From Taibaiella sp. KBW10 (lineage in GTDB: Bacteria; Bacteroidota; Bacteroidia; Chitinophagales; Chitinophagaceae), in assembly GCF_003852495.1 (NCBI RefSeq), contig NZ_QAJI01000005.1:1-64000 (forward strand): 64,000 nt of DNA, read 5' to 3'. The notes under the pieces were generated by a model that had not been told where the DNA came from, did no database searches, and worked only from the letters and a program-made list of their open reading frames with translations. Below, piece after piece: positions 42,337 to 50,632 of this stretch. The stretch's first letter is position 1. The number at the start of each line of letters is the position of its first letter. Position numbers and translations under genes: made by a program.

Positions 42337-43701
42337 CTAGTCAAAATACTGGTCGGCCATATAGATAAAAGTAGTCATCGCCACCGCACCCAGATGCAGT
42401 TCCCTTTTGTTGACATCTTCAAACACATCGTTTTGGCTGTGGTGCATGTCAAAATAACGCTGAGAATCGGGCATTAAGCCGGCAAGCCTGCAGCCTTGTT
42501 TGGCTAAGGGACCGATATCTACCCCACCACCTTCCTCCTCAAAATCATACACACCCATCGGGAAGAAAATATTTTTCCATGTTTTTATGGTTGCTCTGTC
42601 GGCATCCGTCATTTTAAGGCTAAAACCTCTTGGCGTATAGCCACCTTCATCACTTTCGAGAGCAAGGATATGCCTTTCGTTTTTAGCTTTGGCACTATCG
42701 GCGTAAGCCAGGCCACCTTTCATGCCATTCTCTTCGTTGGCAAATAAGACTACCCTTATCGTATGCTTCGGTTTAATATTGAGTTTCTTCAAGGTACGCA
42801 ATACTTCAATAGACTGTACACAACCGGCGCCATCATCCTGCGCGCCTTCCCCTACATCCCAGGAATCCAGGTGGCCACCAACCACAAGATACCCCTCCTG
42901 CGTTCCCTGCAATTCTCCGATCACATTATAAGCCATGACCATTTCCTTCATGCCACACTCTGACCGCAGTTCCGCAACCGGCTTTCCTTTTTTACACCAG
43001 TCTCCCAAAGCGGCGGCAGTCGAATTCCCGATTGCGAGCGCAGGTATTTTCTGTACCTCGTCTTCATAGCGCATAGAGCCGGTATGCGGCACATCTTTCA
43101 ATCCCGTGGAAAGGGAGCGAATAATGAGCCCCACAGCACCTTTTTTAGCCGCTACATTGGCCCCGTTAAAACGATAAGCCGCAATATCGGAATAGGCATC
43201 AAATGTTTTTAAAAAGTCCTGGCGAAAAGCATAGTTCAGGAAAACTATTTTCCCTTTTACGGCTGCTTCCGGCGCCGCTTTTAAGGCATCCATATTATCA
43301 AAATAAATGATCTCGGCACTAAGTGTTTTTCCGTTCGTTCCTTCCGAATTCCCTAGAGAAAGCATCGGAATACTGATCCATTTACCCTCATTTTTAATGC
43401 GCAAAGATTCTTTTCCGCGCGTCCATTTGGGCACCATTACCGGTTGCAACCATACTTTATCTGCTCCCGATTGTTCCAACAGGGCTTTGCCCCAGGCAAT
43501 CGCTTTATCCTGCTGCGGGCTTCCGCTGAGCCTATGTCCGATGGTCTTGCACAGTACCCTGAGGTTATCATAGGCTGCTCCATGCAGCATAATTTCATTA
43601 CTTATATTTTTGGCCATCACGGAATCAGCTTGCGCGTATAGTCTAGACATTAATCCAGTCAGTACAATCATCAATCCTAATAGCGGTATACATTTCTTCA
43701 T
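42337..43701 (-). CDS. Secreted M28-family zinc aminopeptidase with PA domain
   Basis: 454 aa from the ATG at 43701 (the ATG at 43707 adds two residues). Signal peptide KKCIPLLGLMIVLTGLMSRLYAQ. A protease-associated insert lies at about 115-215 (KGKIVFLNYAFRQDF). The M28 catalytic residues are visible: VVGGHLDSWDVGEGAQDDGAGC (His/Asp ligands and bridging Asp, near 273-294), LFANEENGMKGGLAYAD (Glu-Glu, near 325), ALESDEGGY near 347 and a late His in MHHSQNDVFEDV near 425. Likely a periplasmic or extracellular aminopeptidase/carboxypeptidase with two zinc ions. No T9SS tail is present. Confidence 0.92.
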   Translation of the reverse strand: MKKCIPLLGLMIVLTGLMSRLYAQADSVMAKNISNEIMLHGAAYDNLRVLCKTIGHRLSGSPQQDKAIAWGKALLEQSGADKVWLQPVMVPKWTRGKESLRIKNEGKWISIPMLSLGNSEGTNGKTLSAEIIYFDNMDALKAAPEAAVKGKIVFLNYAFRQDFLKTFDAYSDIAAYRFNGANVAAKKGAVGLIIRSLSTGLKDVPHTGSMRYEDEVQKIPALAIGNSTAAALGDWCKKGKPVAELRSECGMKEMVMAYNVIGELQGTQEGYLVVGGHLDSWDVGEGAQDDGAGCVQSIEVLRTLKKLNIKPKHTIRVVLFANEENGMKGGLAYADSAKAKNERHILALESDEGGYTPRGFSLKMTDADRATIKTWKNIFFPMGVYDFEEEGGGVDIGPLAKQGCRLAGLMPDSQRYFDMHHSQNDVFEDVNKRELHLGAVAMTTFIYMADQYFD

Positions 43702-43735
43702 AATCATTTTTTAAAATCGGCCAAACAAATGTACT

Positions 43736-43743
43736 GGATTTCT
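43736..43743 (-). promoter_or_regulatory. -7 element for the M28 peptidase
   Basis: On the minus strand this reads TACATTTG (TAnnTTTG), 35 bp upstream of the peptidase start. Confidence 0.45.
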
Positions 43744-43882
43744 ACTGTTTTTTTCGGTACTGTACGCTTACTTTGTATCAACACCGCTTTAAAGAAAATA
43801 AGGAAGACCGCTCTTTTTCTAAACCGGCCCGGTAAGGACCATTTATCCCTCTTTAAAAAGAATGCCGACCAAATCAATCGAC

Positions 43883-43890
43883 TATATTTG
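43883..43890 (+). promoter_or_regulatory. -7 element for the flavin reductase/ferredoxin fusion
   Basis: TATATTTG matches TAnnTTTG, 21 bp before the start at 43911. Confidence 0.5.
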
Positions 43891-43910
43891 TAAAAACATT
43901 TTGGATCCTC

Positions 43911-44948
43911 ATGGCGGAACCGTATACATCTCTTATCATTGACCGTATTGTACCCGAAACACCTCAGGCAAAAACATTTTATGTGAAACCTTCGGAAGGG
44001 CCTTTGCTTCCTTATAAACCAGGGCAATTTCTTCATTTGGCTTTCCCTCAAAAATACAATACCGAGTATCGCTCTTATTCCTTTTCTTCTATTCCGAAGG
44101 AGGGAATGGCCTTTACGGTAAAAGCAATGGAAAACGGTAATGTTTCGCGCTTATTTCATGATCATTATCAAGTCGGTGATACGCTTTCTCTGGTCAATAT
44201 TGCCGGGAGGTTTGTCTTGCCCGAAGACCTCAGCAACATAGAGCAGGTCTTTCTCTTTGCTGCGGGTAGCGGCATCACACCGGTATTTGCCCTTCTGAAG
44301 CAATTACTCTTCGAACATCCCGGTATCAAAATATTTTTGGCCTACAGCAATGCTGCGCCTGCGGCGACTATATTTTACAAGCATCTTCAAACCTTACAGC
44401 AAAGCTATGCCGACCGGCTGGCAATCGAGTTTATCTTCAGCAGCGATAAGAATCTGCTTAAAGCCCGCCTGAGCAGCTTTTGGTTGCGCGAGCTGGTGGC
44501 ACAACACAAGCAAGCCGATTGGAAAAACATCCTAGCTTATACCTGTGGTCCGATGGAATATATGGATACAGTTAAGATCACTTTATTTACAGAAGGGGTT
44601 GTACCGCAGCAATTTTATATGGAGTACTTTGAAACGATGAGTGATGATATGATTGTGGCTCCGGAAGATAAGACCCCACATCAAGTGCATTACCGCATCG
44701 GTACCCAGGAAGCGACCCTTGAGGTACAATATCCCGATACCATCCTGGAGGTGGGTCTGAAAGCAGGTCTGCCCCTACCCCATAGCTGTCAGTCGGGGCA
44801 ATGCGGCACCTGTACGGCACGTATCCGCAAAGGGGAAGTCTGGCTACAGTACAACGAGGTGCTGACCCATAAAGATATGGAAGATGGTCTCACCTTGCCT
44901 TGTATGGGCTTCCCCATCAATGGCGATGTATCGATAAGTTACGATTAG
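43911..44948 (+). CDS. FAD-dependent reductase with C-terminal 2Fe-2S ferredoxin domain
   Basis: 345 aa, of the phenylacetate-CoA oxygenase reductase (PaaE)/HcR-like type. FAD-binding: EYRSYSFSSIPKEGMAFTVK near 47 (RSYSxSS). NAD(P)-binding: LFAAGSGITPVFALLKQLL near 118. The 2Fe-2S domain is at about 260-345: PHSCQSGQCGTCTARIRKGE (three Cys) and LTLPCMGFP (fourth Cys). Such proteins pass electrons from NAD(P)H to a monooxygenase or other partner. No paa or oxygenase gene is near, so the partner is unknown. Its stop overlaps the stop of the convergent methyltransferase gene by 4 bp. Confidence 0.9.
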   Translation: MAEPYTSLIIDRIVPETPQAKTFYVKPSEGPLLPYKPGQFLHLAFPQKYNTEYRSYSFSSIPKEGMAFTVKAMENGNVSRLFHDHYQVGDTLSLVNIAGRFVLPEDLSNIEQVFLFAAGSGITPVFALLKQLLFEHPGIKIFLAYSNAAPAATIFYKHLQTLQQSYADRLAIEFIFSSDKNLLKARLSSFWLRELVAQHKQADWKNILAYTCGPMEYMDTVKITLFTEGVVPQQFYMEYFETMSDDMIVAPEDKTPHQVHYRIGTQEATLEVQYPDTILEVGLKAGLPLPHSCQSGQCGTCTARIRKGEVWLQYNEVLTHKDMEDGLTLPCMGFPINGDVSISYD

Positions 44949-45652
44949 GCCGGATGGATTAAAAAGATGGTGGGCCGTTTATGTAAATCGGGTTTTGCGG
45001 CGGCCCATTGCCCGATCGTTTTGGTTTGGATCATTGCTGTAGCCCCGGTAATATCTGCCGCGATACACAGTTTGGTTTTTTGCGGATGGCAGGATTTGAT
45101 GATCTCTTCTAACAGAGGATTATTCCGGTAAGGTGTTTCGATAAAAATCTGCGTTTCCTGTTTTTGGCTTGCCAGGGCTTCTAATTCTTTGATGGCTTTA
45201 CTCCGCATCGGTTCTTTGACCGGAAGGTAACCGGCAAAACGAAAACCCTGCCCGTTAAAGCCTGAAGCCATCAGCGCTAATAAAATTGAACTAGGGCCGA
45301 TATGGGGTACGACCACGGCGCCTATTTCCTGCGCTGCGGCCACTAAGTTGCTGCCCGGATCAGCTACTGCAGGACAACCTGCCTCACTCATCAAGCCTAC
45401 TTCATAACCGGCTTGCAGCCATTGTTTGAGTTGATTGATATTGGCCGACTGTTGGTTGTTGACTTCAGAAAAGGTAATCTCATCAATCACCACCGTTTTA
45501 TCGAAGGCTTTTAAAAACCGCCTTGCGGTACGAATGTTTTCTACAAAATAGTATTTCAGCTGACAGGCTTGTTGCTGTACCTGTTCCGGAATAGTATGGG
45601 TAGTTTCTTCTGCTAAAGGCACGGGGATTAAATGCAAACGACCAAGGGACAT
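44945..45652 (-). CDS. Tetrapyrrole-methylase-fold SAM-dependent methyltransferase (RsmI-like)
   Basis: 235 aa from the ATG at 45652; the open frame extends 32 codons upstream without homology. It begins GRLHLIPVPLAEETTHTIPE and carries VGLMSEAGCPAVADPGSNLV (SAM-binding) near 93, GPSSILLALMASGFNGQGF near 122, ETPYRNNPLLEEIIKS near 173 and CIAADITGATAMIQT. RsmI methylates the 2'-OH of C1402 in 16S rRNA; this protein is shorter and divergent (LIPVPL rather than VGTPIGN), so it may act on another substrate. The family assignment is sure, the substrate is not. Confidence 0.82.
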   Translation of the reverse strand: MSLGRLHLIPVPLAEETTHTIPEQVQQQACQLKYYFVENIRTARRFLKAFDKTVVIDEITFSEVNNQQSANINQLKQWLQAGYEVGLMSEAGCPAVADPGSNLVAAAQEIGAVVVPHIGPSSILLALMASGFNGQGFRFAGYLPVKEPMRSKAIKELEALASQKQETQIFIETPYRNNPLLEEIIKSCHPQKTKLCIAADITGATAMIQTKTIGQWAAAKPDLHKRPTIFLIHPA

Positions 45653-45776
45653 AAAAAGGGATTTTGTGGCACAAAGAAAACCATTTTTTGGCAATCCCAC
45701 CCTTCGATGATCACACAACAGAAAATATCCTCGCCGGAAGTGCTTCAATTTAGCTTAGTATCTAGCTAATATAATA

Positions 45777-45784
45777 TAGTTTTG
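45777..45784 (+). promoter_or_regulatory. -7 element for the YiiX-like hydrolase
   Basis: TAGTTTTG matches TAnnTTTG and overlaps the first open-frame start at 45782, so the true start is at 45791 or 45800. Confidence 0.5.
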
Positions 45785-45799
45785 CGGGTCATGGGCAAA

Positions 45800-46432
45800 A
45801 TGCGTGTATGGATTCTAATGGGGCTCTGCGGTCTGTCGATTGCAGCTAGCCTTGCATACTTCAAAAAGCGCAGTCCGGAAATAAAGAAATCTCATGCGCG
45901 TCAAATCCCGATAGACAGCCTTGCCGCTATACTGCAGGATGGCGATATCGTTTTACGCGCCGGCAATGATATGACCAGCAATATGCTGCGGCAACTAAAC
46001 CTCAGGGATCAGCGTTTTTCACATTGTGGTCTTGTGTTTAAAAGTGCAGATACTTGCTGGGTATACCATAGCATTGGCAGCGAAAGCGATCCCAACCAAG
46101 CGATAAAAAAGGAACGACTGGAGCAATTTTATGCGCCACAAAATAATATAGCCATCGGTTATGCCGGCATGCAGCTGAGTGCGGCAGAGCAGCAGCGCCT
46201 GCAAATGGTCTTGGACAGCTTTTATCAGAAAAAGATCCCTTTCGATATGCAGTTTGATCTACATACAGATGATAAACTATATTGCAGCGAAATGGTCGCA
46301 AAGGCTTTATTGCTGAGTGTACCTCAGATCGGATTAAAAGCGACCGACACCTTGGGTAAGCAATACTGGAGCATTGATAACCTCAGTCACAACGACCGGG
46401 TGAGGATGATTCAATATCTGCCCTACGAATAA
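45800..46432 (+). CDS. YiiX-like permuted NlpC/P60 cysteine hydrolase
   Basis: 210 aa from the ATG at 45800, the start of a signal anchor (MRVWILMGLCGLSIAASLAY); an ATG at 45791 is possible and one at 45782 overlaps the promoter. The circularly permuted papain-like order is visible: DGDIVLRAG, then the catalytic His in QRFSHCGLVFK near 78, then the catalytic Cys in KLYCSEMVAKALL near 160. YiiX/YaeF proteins are predicted amidases or lipid/peptidoglycan hydrolases at the envelope. A DUF4878 lipoprotein gene follows. Confidence 0.8.
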   Translation: MRVWILMGLCGLSIAASLAYFKKRSPEIKKSHARQIPIDSLAAILQDGDIVLRAGNDMTSNMLRQLNLRDQRFSHCGLVFKSADTCWVYHSIGSESDPNQAIKKERLEQFYAPQNNIAIGYAGMQLSAAEQQRLQMVLDSFYQKKIPFDMQFDLHTDDKLYCSEMVAKALLLSVPQIGLKATDTLGKQYWSIDNLSHNDRVRMIQYLPYE

Positions 46433-46443
46433 GGCAATTTTAT

Positions 46444-46451
46444 TACCTTTG
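46444..46451 (+). promoter_or_regulatory. -7 element for the DUF4878 lipoprotein
   Basis: TACCTTTG matches TAnnTTTG, 23 bp before the start at 46475. Confidence 0.45.
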
Positions 46452-46474
46452 CTCTTTATTTACCGTAAGAACAT

Positions 46475-46954
46475 ATGAATAAATATATATCAGGACTCCT
46501 GTTGGGCATCGTTTTGTTGCTGGGCGGTTGCAGAAAAGACTCCTCTAAGGATGTGGCCGAACGTTTTGCCAATGCCTTTCATCACCGCGATTTTAAAATT
46601 GCCATGTCTTTGGCTACCAAAACAAGCCGTGTACAACTGGAAACGATTTCCCAATTTGCCACGGGCTTACCCGAAGCTTCTGTCAAAGAAGCCCAGAATA
46701 TAAAAGTGATAATGGGGAAAGGGGAAGAAAAAGGCGACCGGGCCACGTATTTTTACAAGACTTCAGACAATGACATAGAGCAAAAGATCAACTTGGTAAA
46801 GGTTGATGGCCAGTGGCTGGTGGAGTGGAATAAAATGGACAGCCCTGTAGAAGAGAATAAAGCAGAGCCGGCACCGCCGCCATCGACAGATTCCAGCGTA
46901 CAACTGAAAATAGGCACACCCGCAGCTTTTGCAGACAGCAGTAGTGCGCGTTAA
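46475..46954 (+). CDS. DUF4878-like lipoprotein
   Basis: 159 aa. Lipoprotein signal MNKYISGLLLGIVLLLGGC, lipidated Cys at about 19. The following RKDSSKDVAERFANAFHHRDF and YFYKTSDNDIEQKINLVKVDGQW fit the cystatin/NTF2-like DUF4878 fold. The C-terminal 30 residues are Pro/Ser/Ala-rich (AEPAPPPSTDSS) and probably disordered. Function unknown. It ends 3 bp before the stop of the convergent hemW gene, with no room for a separate terminator. Confidence 0.75.
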   Translation: MNKYISGLLLGIVLLLGGCRKDSSKDVAERFANAFHHRDFKIAMSLATKTSRVQLETISQFATGLPEASVKEAQNIKVIMGKGEEKGDRATYFYKTSDNDIEQKINLVKVDGQWLVEWNKMDSPVEENKAEPAPPPSTDSSVQLKIGTPAAFADSSSAR

Positions 46955-46957
46955 GGC

Positions 46958-48079
46958 TTAGAAAAATAAATCGGCAGCAATGCCATCGGCGAACAATTTA
47001 CCGGCTTTAGTCAGGGTATATTGTTCGTCTTTTTGTTGTACCTGCCCTAATAAAAAGGGAATCATTTTGGCGGCTAATGCCTGCTTTATCTCCTTGCCAA
47101 ATCGATTGCCTACATAATGCATATCAATGCCCCACATGGTTCTGAGGGAAGTCAGGATATACTCATTGATCTGATCTTCCGGAGAAAGGATTTCGAGTTC
47201 CTCATTGGGTAGATTCGTTTCGATCCCTTTTACATATAAACTATTATTGGCCACATTCCACTGGCGGCTATGCCCGTTGAAAGAATGTGCTGAAGGGCCA
47301 ATACCCAGATAGTGCACTCCTTTCCAGTAATTAGTATTGTGCAGGGCATATTTTCCCGGCAGGGCAAAGTTGGAAATCTCATAATGATCAAATCCCGCCA
47401 TGGGCAGCATTTCTTCCATGAGTTCAAACTGCTGTGCCGCCTGTTCGTTTAAGGGTGCCGGTGCTTTTCCTTTTTCAATCTGGTGCGCGAGTAGTGTTTT
47501 CTCTTCGACCGTCAGGGCATAGGCCGAAATATGCGGTATCTGAAACTGAATTGCCTTCAACATATTTTCTCTCCAGGAGGTATTGGTCAGGCCCGGTGTA
47601 CCATAGATCAGATCGATGGTCATGTCATCAAAGCCGGCATCCTGCGCCCTTTTTATGGCCGTTTCAGCTTCATTAGCGGTATGTGCTCTTTGCATAAACC
47701 GTAAATCCTGTTCAAAAAAAGATTGCACACCCATACTCAGGCGGTTGGTCGGTGTACGGCGCAGCATCTGTGCGTAATCCCGGCTCATATCATCCGGATT
47801 CGCTTCCAGTGTGGCTTCTTTAAGGGCTATTTTGGGATAATGTTTAAAAATAGTCTCCCAGATTTGCATCAATGATCCTTCATCAAGTAAGGAAGGGGTA
47901 CCGCCACCAAAATATACGGTTTCCACCACCTGCTCATAAAGATAGTCTTTGCGCAAGACCAGCTCCTTACAAATGGCCGCAACGACTTCATCTTTCTGCC
48001 GTAAAGAGGTAGAAAAATGAAAATTACAATAATTACACGCTTGTTTACAAAAAGGGATGTGAATATAAATTCCTGCCAT
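46958..48079 (-). CDS. hemW: Radical SAM haem chaperone HemW
   Basis: 373 aa. Radical SAM cluster motif CKQACNYCNF (C11, C15, C18 in MAGIYIHIPFCKQACNYC), then TVYFGGGTPSLLDEGSL, EANPDDMS, and RLSMGVQSFFEQDLRFMQRAH near 132, TIDLIYGTPGLTNTSW near 165. The C-terminal HemN/HemW domain holds YWKGVHYLGIGPSAHSF. HemW delivers haem to respiratory enzymes; it lacks the fourth Cys of true coproporphyrinogen dehydrogenase HemN (CxxxCxxC then F). A role here would fit the haem-copper oxidase gene sets in the window. Confidence 0.93.
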   Translation of the reverse strand: MAGIYIHIPFCKQACNYCNFHFSTSLRQKDEVVAAICKELVLRKDYLYEQVVETVYFGGGTPSLLDEGSLMQIWETIFKHYPKIALKEATLEANPDDMSRDYAQMLRRTPTNRLSMGVQSFFEQDLRFMQRAHTANEAETAIKRAQDAGFDDMTIDLIYGTPGLTNTSWRENMLKAIQFQIPHISAYALTVEEKTLLAHQIEKGKAPAPLNEQAAQQFELMEEMLPMAGFDHYEISNFALPGKYALHNTNYWKGVHYLGIGPSAHSFNGHSRQWNVANNSLYVKGIETNLPNEELEILSPEDQINEYILTSLRTMWGIDMHYVGNRFGKEIKQALAAKMIPFLLGQVQQKDEQYTLTKAGKLFADGIAADLFF

Positions 48080-48143
48080 AGGATAAATGAATCTGGTATG
48101 GCAAATTTCAGTATTTTCGCTGTATTAAAATCATAATCTTATT

Positions 48144-48605
48144 ATGCGCACAATATTTGGCCTAGTGATCGTTTTTTTTATGGGATGTCAGCTGAGTTTT
48201 GCACAAAAAGCAACAAGCCCCAAAGCTCCTGCCTGCAGGGACGCTAAAGTACATGGCAAACTGGTATCTATAGACAAGGAATGGGAAGACAAAAAATATA
48301 AACTGGTTTATTTTAACTCTGAAAATATTCCGAGCAAGGCGATGATCCCTTTTAAGATTGATGTGGTACAGGGGGAAACCTATCAGGTCAATTACGTGGT
48401 TGGCGCACATGCAAGCAAATATCAGCTGGATGTGGTGGACAATAATGTAAAAAACGTGGTTAGGGAAAAAGGAAAAGGAGATAAGCAAAATATCGCAGTC
48501 GTATCGAAACAATTTACGGCGGCGACTACCGGTGTTTATATGGTTGTATTCTCTCAACAAACGAAAGAAGACAACTGTGTGGCGATCTCTGTATTGAAAA
48601 AATAA
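48144..48605 (+). CDS. Hypothetical secreted protein
   Basis: 153 aa, not recognised. Signal peptide MRTIFGLVIVFFMGCQLSFAQ, then ACRDAKVHGKLVSIDKEWED and a beta-rich domain (YQVNYVVGAHASKYQLDVVD, TGVYMVVFSQQTKEDNC) with two cysteines that could form a disulfide. It looks like a small periplasmic beta-sandwich. It is followed after 6 bp by an acetyltransferase gene, suggesting co-transcription. Confidence 0.7.
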   Translation: MRTIFGLVIVFFMGCQLSFAQKATSPKAPACRDAKVHGKLVSIDKEWEDKKYKLVYFNSENIPSKAMIPFKIDVVQGETYQVNYVVGAHASKYQLDVVDNNVKNVVREKGKGDKQNIAVVSKQFTAATTGVYMVVFSQQTKEDNCVAISVLKK

Positions 48606-48611
48606 AAAGGG

Positions 48612-49139
48612 ATGAAAAGACTGATCCGCAAACTCTTTCGCTGGAGCGAACAACAGCCGTTCAGCTTTTACCTCACCGATCTGTTATTCAGAAAGATATT
48701 AAGGCAAAATACTTCGGTAAAATGGCCGGTGCATTTCACCAGTACCATCAGAAGCGGAGAGCGGATTACGGTAGGAAAAGAAACTTTTCCCGGCGATTCG
48801 CCCAATAATTATATCAATGCCAGCAATGGTATTGAAGTGGGCAGCTATACGAATATCGGCCCTAATGTAAGTTTGCTCTCTTCCAACCATGATTTTATCG
48901 ACAACAAAATCATCTCTGCCGCACCACCCATAAAAATCGGGGCGTACAGCTGGATCGGCAGCCAGGCCGTTGTGCTGGCCGGTGTGGAATTGGGGGAGTT
49001 TACTATAGTGGGTGCCGGCGCTATCGTAACCAAAAGTTTTCCAGAAGGCTATTGTGTAATTGCCGGGAATCCGGCTAAGGTGATCAAATACCTGGACAAA
49101 GAAAAGTGCTTAGAATTTGCAAGACAAAACCCTAAATAA
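48612..49139 (+). CDS. Left-handed beta-helix (hexapeptide repeat) acetyltransferase
   Basis: 175 aa. Hexapeptide repeats run from about residue 45 to 160: SNGIEVGSYTNIGPNVSLLS, KIGAYSWIGSQAVVLAGVEL, GEFTIVGAGAIVTKSFPEGY. The catalytic His is in LLSSNHDFIDN near 97. The C-terminus IAGNPAKVIKYLD is typical of the WcaF/NodL/CatB-type O-acetyltransferases. Acetyl-CoA is the likely donor; the acceptor is probably a cell-surface sugar, since a flippase-like gene overlaps its end. Context suggests polysaccharide modification (inference). Confidence 0.88.
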   Translation: MKRLIRKLFRWSEQQPFSFYLTDLLFRKILRQNTSVKWPVHFTSTIRSGERITVGKETFPGDSPNNYINASNGIEVGSYTNIGPNVSLLSSNHDFIDNKIISAAPPIKIGAYSWIGSQAVVLAGVELGEFTIVGAGAIVTKSFPEGYCVIAGNPAKVIKYLDKEKCLEFARQNPK

Positions 49140-50532
49140 GATTATCTATAAAGATTCTTTCCTTATCTTTTCCATAAGGCTGCTCAGCACCCTGGCGATG
49201 ATATTGATTTCTTATTATTTTTCGCACCAACTCTCTACTGCTGACTACGGACGGTATACCAATTACTGGAACCGATTTTATGCCTTTAATGCGTTTGCAG
49301 GACTGGGTATTGCCGCTTTTATATTTACCTATTCGAAAGAACGCCTAACCGGGCTTTTACGCAAAGTAAAGCGAAGGCATTACTTTATCTTATCGGGGCT
49401 GATGCTTAGTGGCAGCCTAGCATTCGCCCTCGTGCAACATCACTATGCGCATTCATTTACCATTTCCCTGGCCTTCATCTTACTGAATACCTTATGCATT
49501 ATTGCAGAATCTGCACTGATCATTTTCAGGAAATTCAAACAGATCCTCTTCATTAATATCGGCTACCTTATCGTATACCTGTACCTGCATTTTGAACAGT
49601 TATCTGGAGCCCCTTTTAATGCAGAACAGCTCTTCCGGAGCTTGTGTGTGCTCTTTGCGGTGAAGCTGCTCATCAGCCTTGCCTTCCTGCGAAAAGATAA
49701 GCAGGTGCCCGTAGATGCGGAAATAGAAAAAGAAGAAGCAAATTACCAAAGGCTCTGGCTGCACTTATATATTTTCGACATGACGCAAATACTGATGGTA
49801 TATGTCGATAAGTTTGTCGTATCCATCTTACTGGATGAGTCTACCTCTGCGATCTATTCGAACGGATCCACGCCCATTCCCTTATTGCCCATTATTTTTT
49901 CGGCGGTATCAAGTGCCTCACTCATGCAATTTTCAAGAAATAAAAAAAATGATGTTGGGGTGCAGTTGTCTATTATGAACAACCTCGCCAGAACCTTATC
50001 CAACTTTGCTTTTCCTATTTTCTTTTTCTTCCTGTTTTTCCATTACGAGTTTATCACCAGCTATTTTTCCAACAAGTATATTCCCTCCATACCCATCTTT
50101 GTGGCTTCTTTGTTCGTCATTCCCTTGCGGATGCTGAATTATACGATCATCTTTCAGAAATACGAACGTGGCGACATCATCAACACCGGTGTGGTGCTGG
50201 ATGTCGTAGCAACCTTGTTATTGGTGTATCCTTTATACAGATTGATGGGTCTGCCGGGCATCGCCCTGAGCTTTGTCTTAGGCACCTATATACAGGCGGG
50301 ATACTATTTATACAAGATGACGGTGCTCCTGCAGCGACCGCTCTCTGCCATCTTGCCTTTGAAAAACTTATGCCTGAAATTCTTATTATACGGCCTGCTG
50401 GCTTTCGGGCTTCATGAAGGCTTAAGCCCCTTTGCAACTCCTTATATTTCGATGCTCAGTACCATACTGATCTTTGGACTTGTGATCGCACTTGTGATCC
50501 GAAAGGAGTATAAAAGTAGTACGATTGCTTAA
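49117..50532 (+). CDS. Polysaccharide flippase-like membrane protein (MOP/Wzx-type)
   Basis: 471 aa with about 12 to 14 hydrophobic helices. It appears to start at TTG (49117), overlapping the acetyltransferase by 23 bp; the next ATG lies inside the first helix (about residue 28), so the TTG is preferred. Family features: SIRLLSTLAMILISYYFSHQ, DYGRYTNYWNRFYAFNAFAG near 43, DKFVVSILLDESTSAIYSNG near 226 and VPLYRLMGLPGIALSFVLG-like region near 365. Wzx-type proteins move undecaprenyl-linked sugars across the inner membrane. No glycosyltransferases are adjacent, so the substrate is unknown. Confidence 0.8.
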   Translation: MQDKTLNKIIYKDSFLIFSIRLLSTLAMILISYYFSHQLSTADYGRYTNYWNRFYAFNAFAGLGIAAFIFTYSKERLTGLLRKVKRRHYFILSGLMLSGSLAFALVQHHYAHSFTISLAFILLNTLCIIAESALIIFRKFKQILFINIGYLIVYLYLHFEQLSGAPFNAEQLFRSLCVLFAVKLLISLAFLRKDKQVPVDAEIEKEEANYQRLWLHLYIFDMTQILMVYVDKFVVSILLDESTSAIYSNGSTPIPLLPIIFSAVSSASLMQFSRNKKNDVGVQLSIMNNLARTLSNFAFPIFFFFLFFHYEFITSYFSNKYIPSIPIFVASLFVIPLRMLNYTIIFQKYERGDIINTGVVLDVVATLLLVYPLYRLMGLPGIALSFVLGTYIQAGYYLYKMTVLLQRPLSAILPLKNLCLKFLLYGLLAFGLHEGLSPFATPYISMLSTILIFGLVIALVIRKEYKSSTIA

Positions 50533-50592
50533 ATTTAAATTATCCTTAACCCTTAGCATACAGGCTTATTTTGGGCTTTTAGGGAGAAAGTT

Positions 50593-50600
50593 TAATTTTG
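50593..50600 (+). promoter_or_regulatory. -7 element for hflX
   Basis: TAATTTTG matches TAnnTTTG, 32 bp before the TTG start at 50633. Confidence 0.5.
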
Positions 50601-50632
50601 CATAAATTCATATTTGAAAAAATTCATAGATT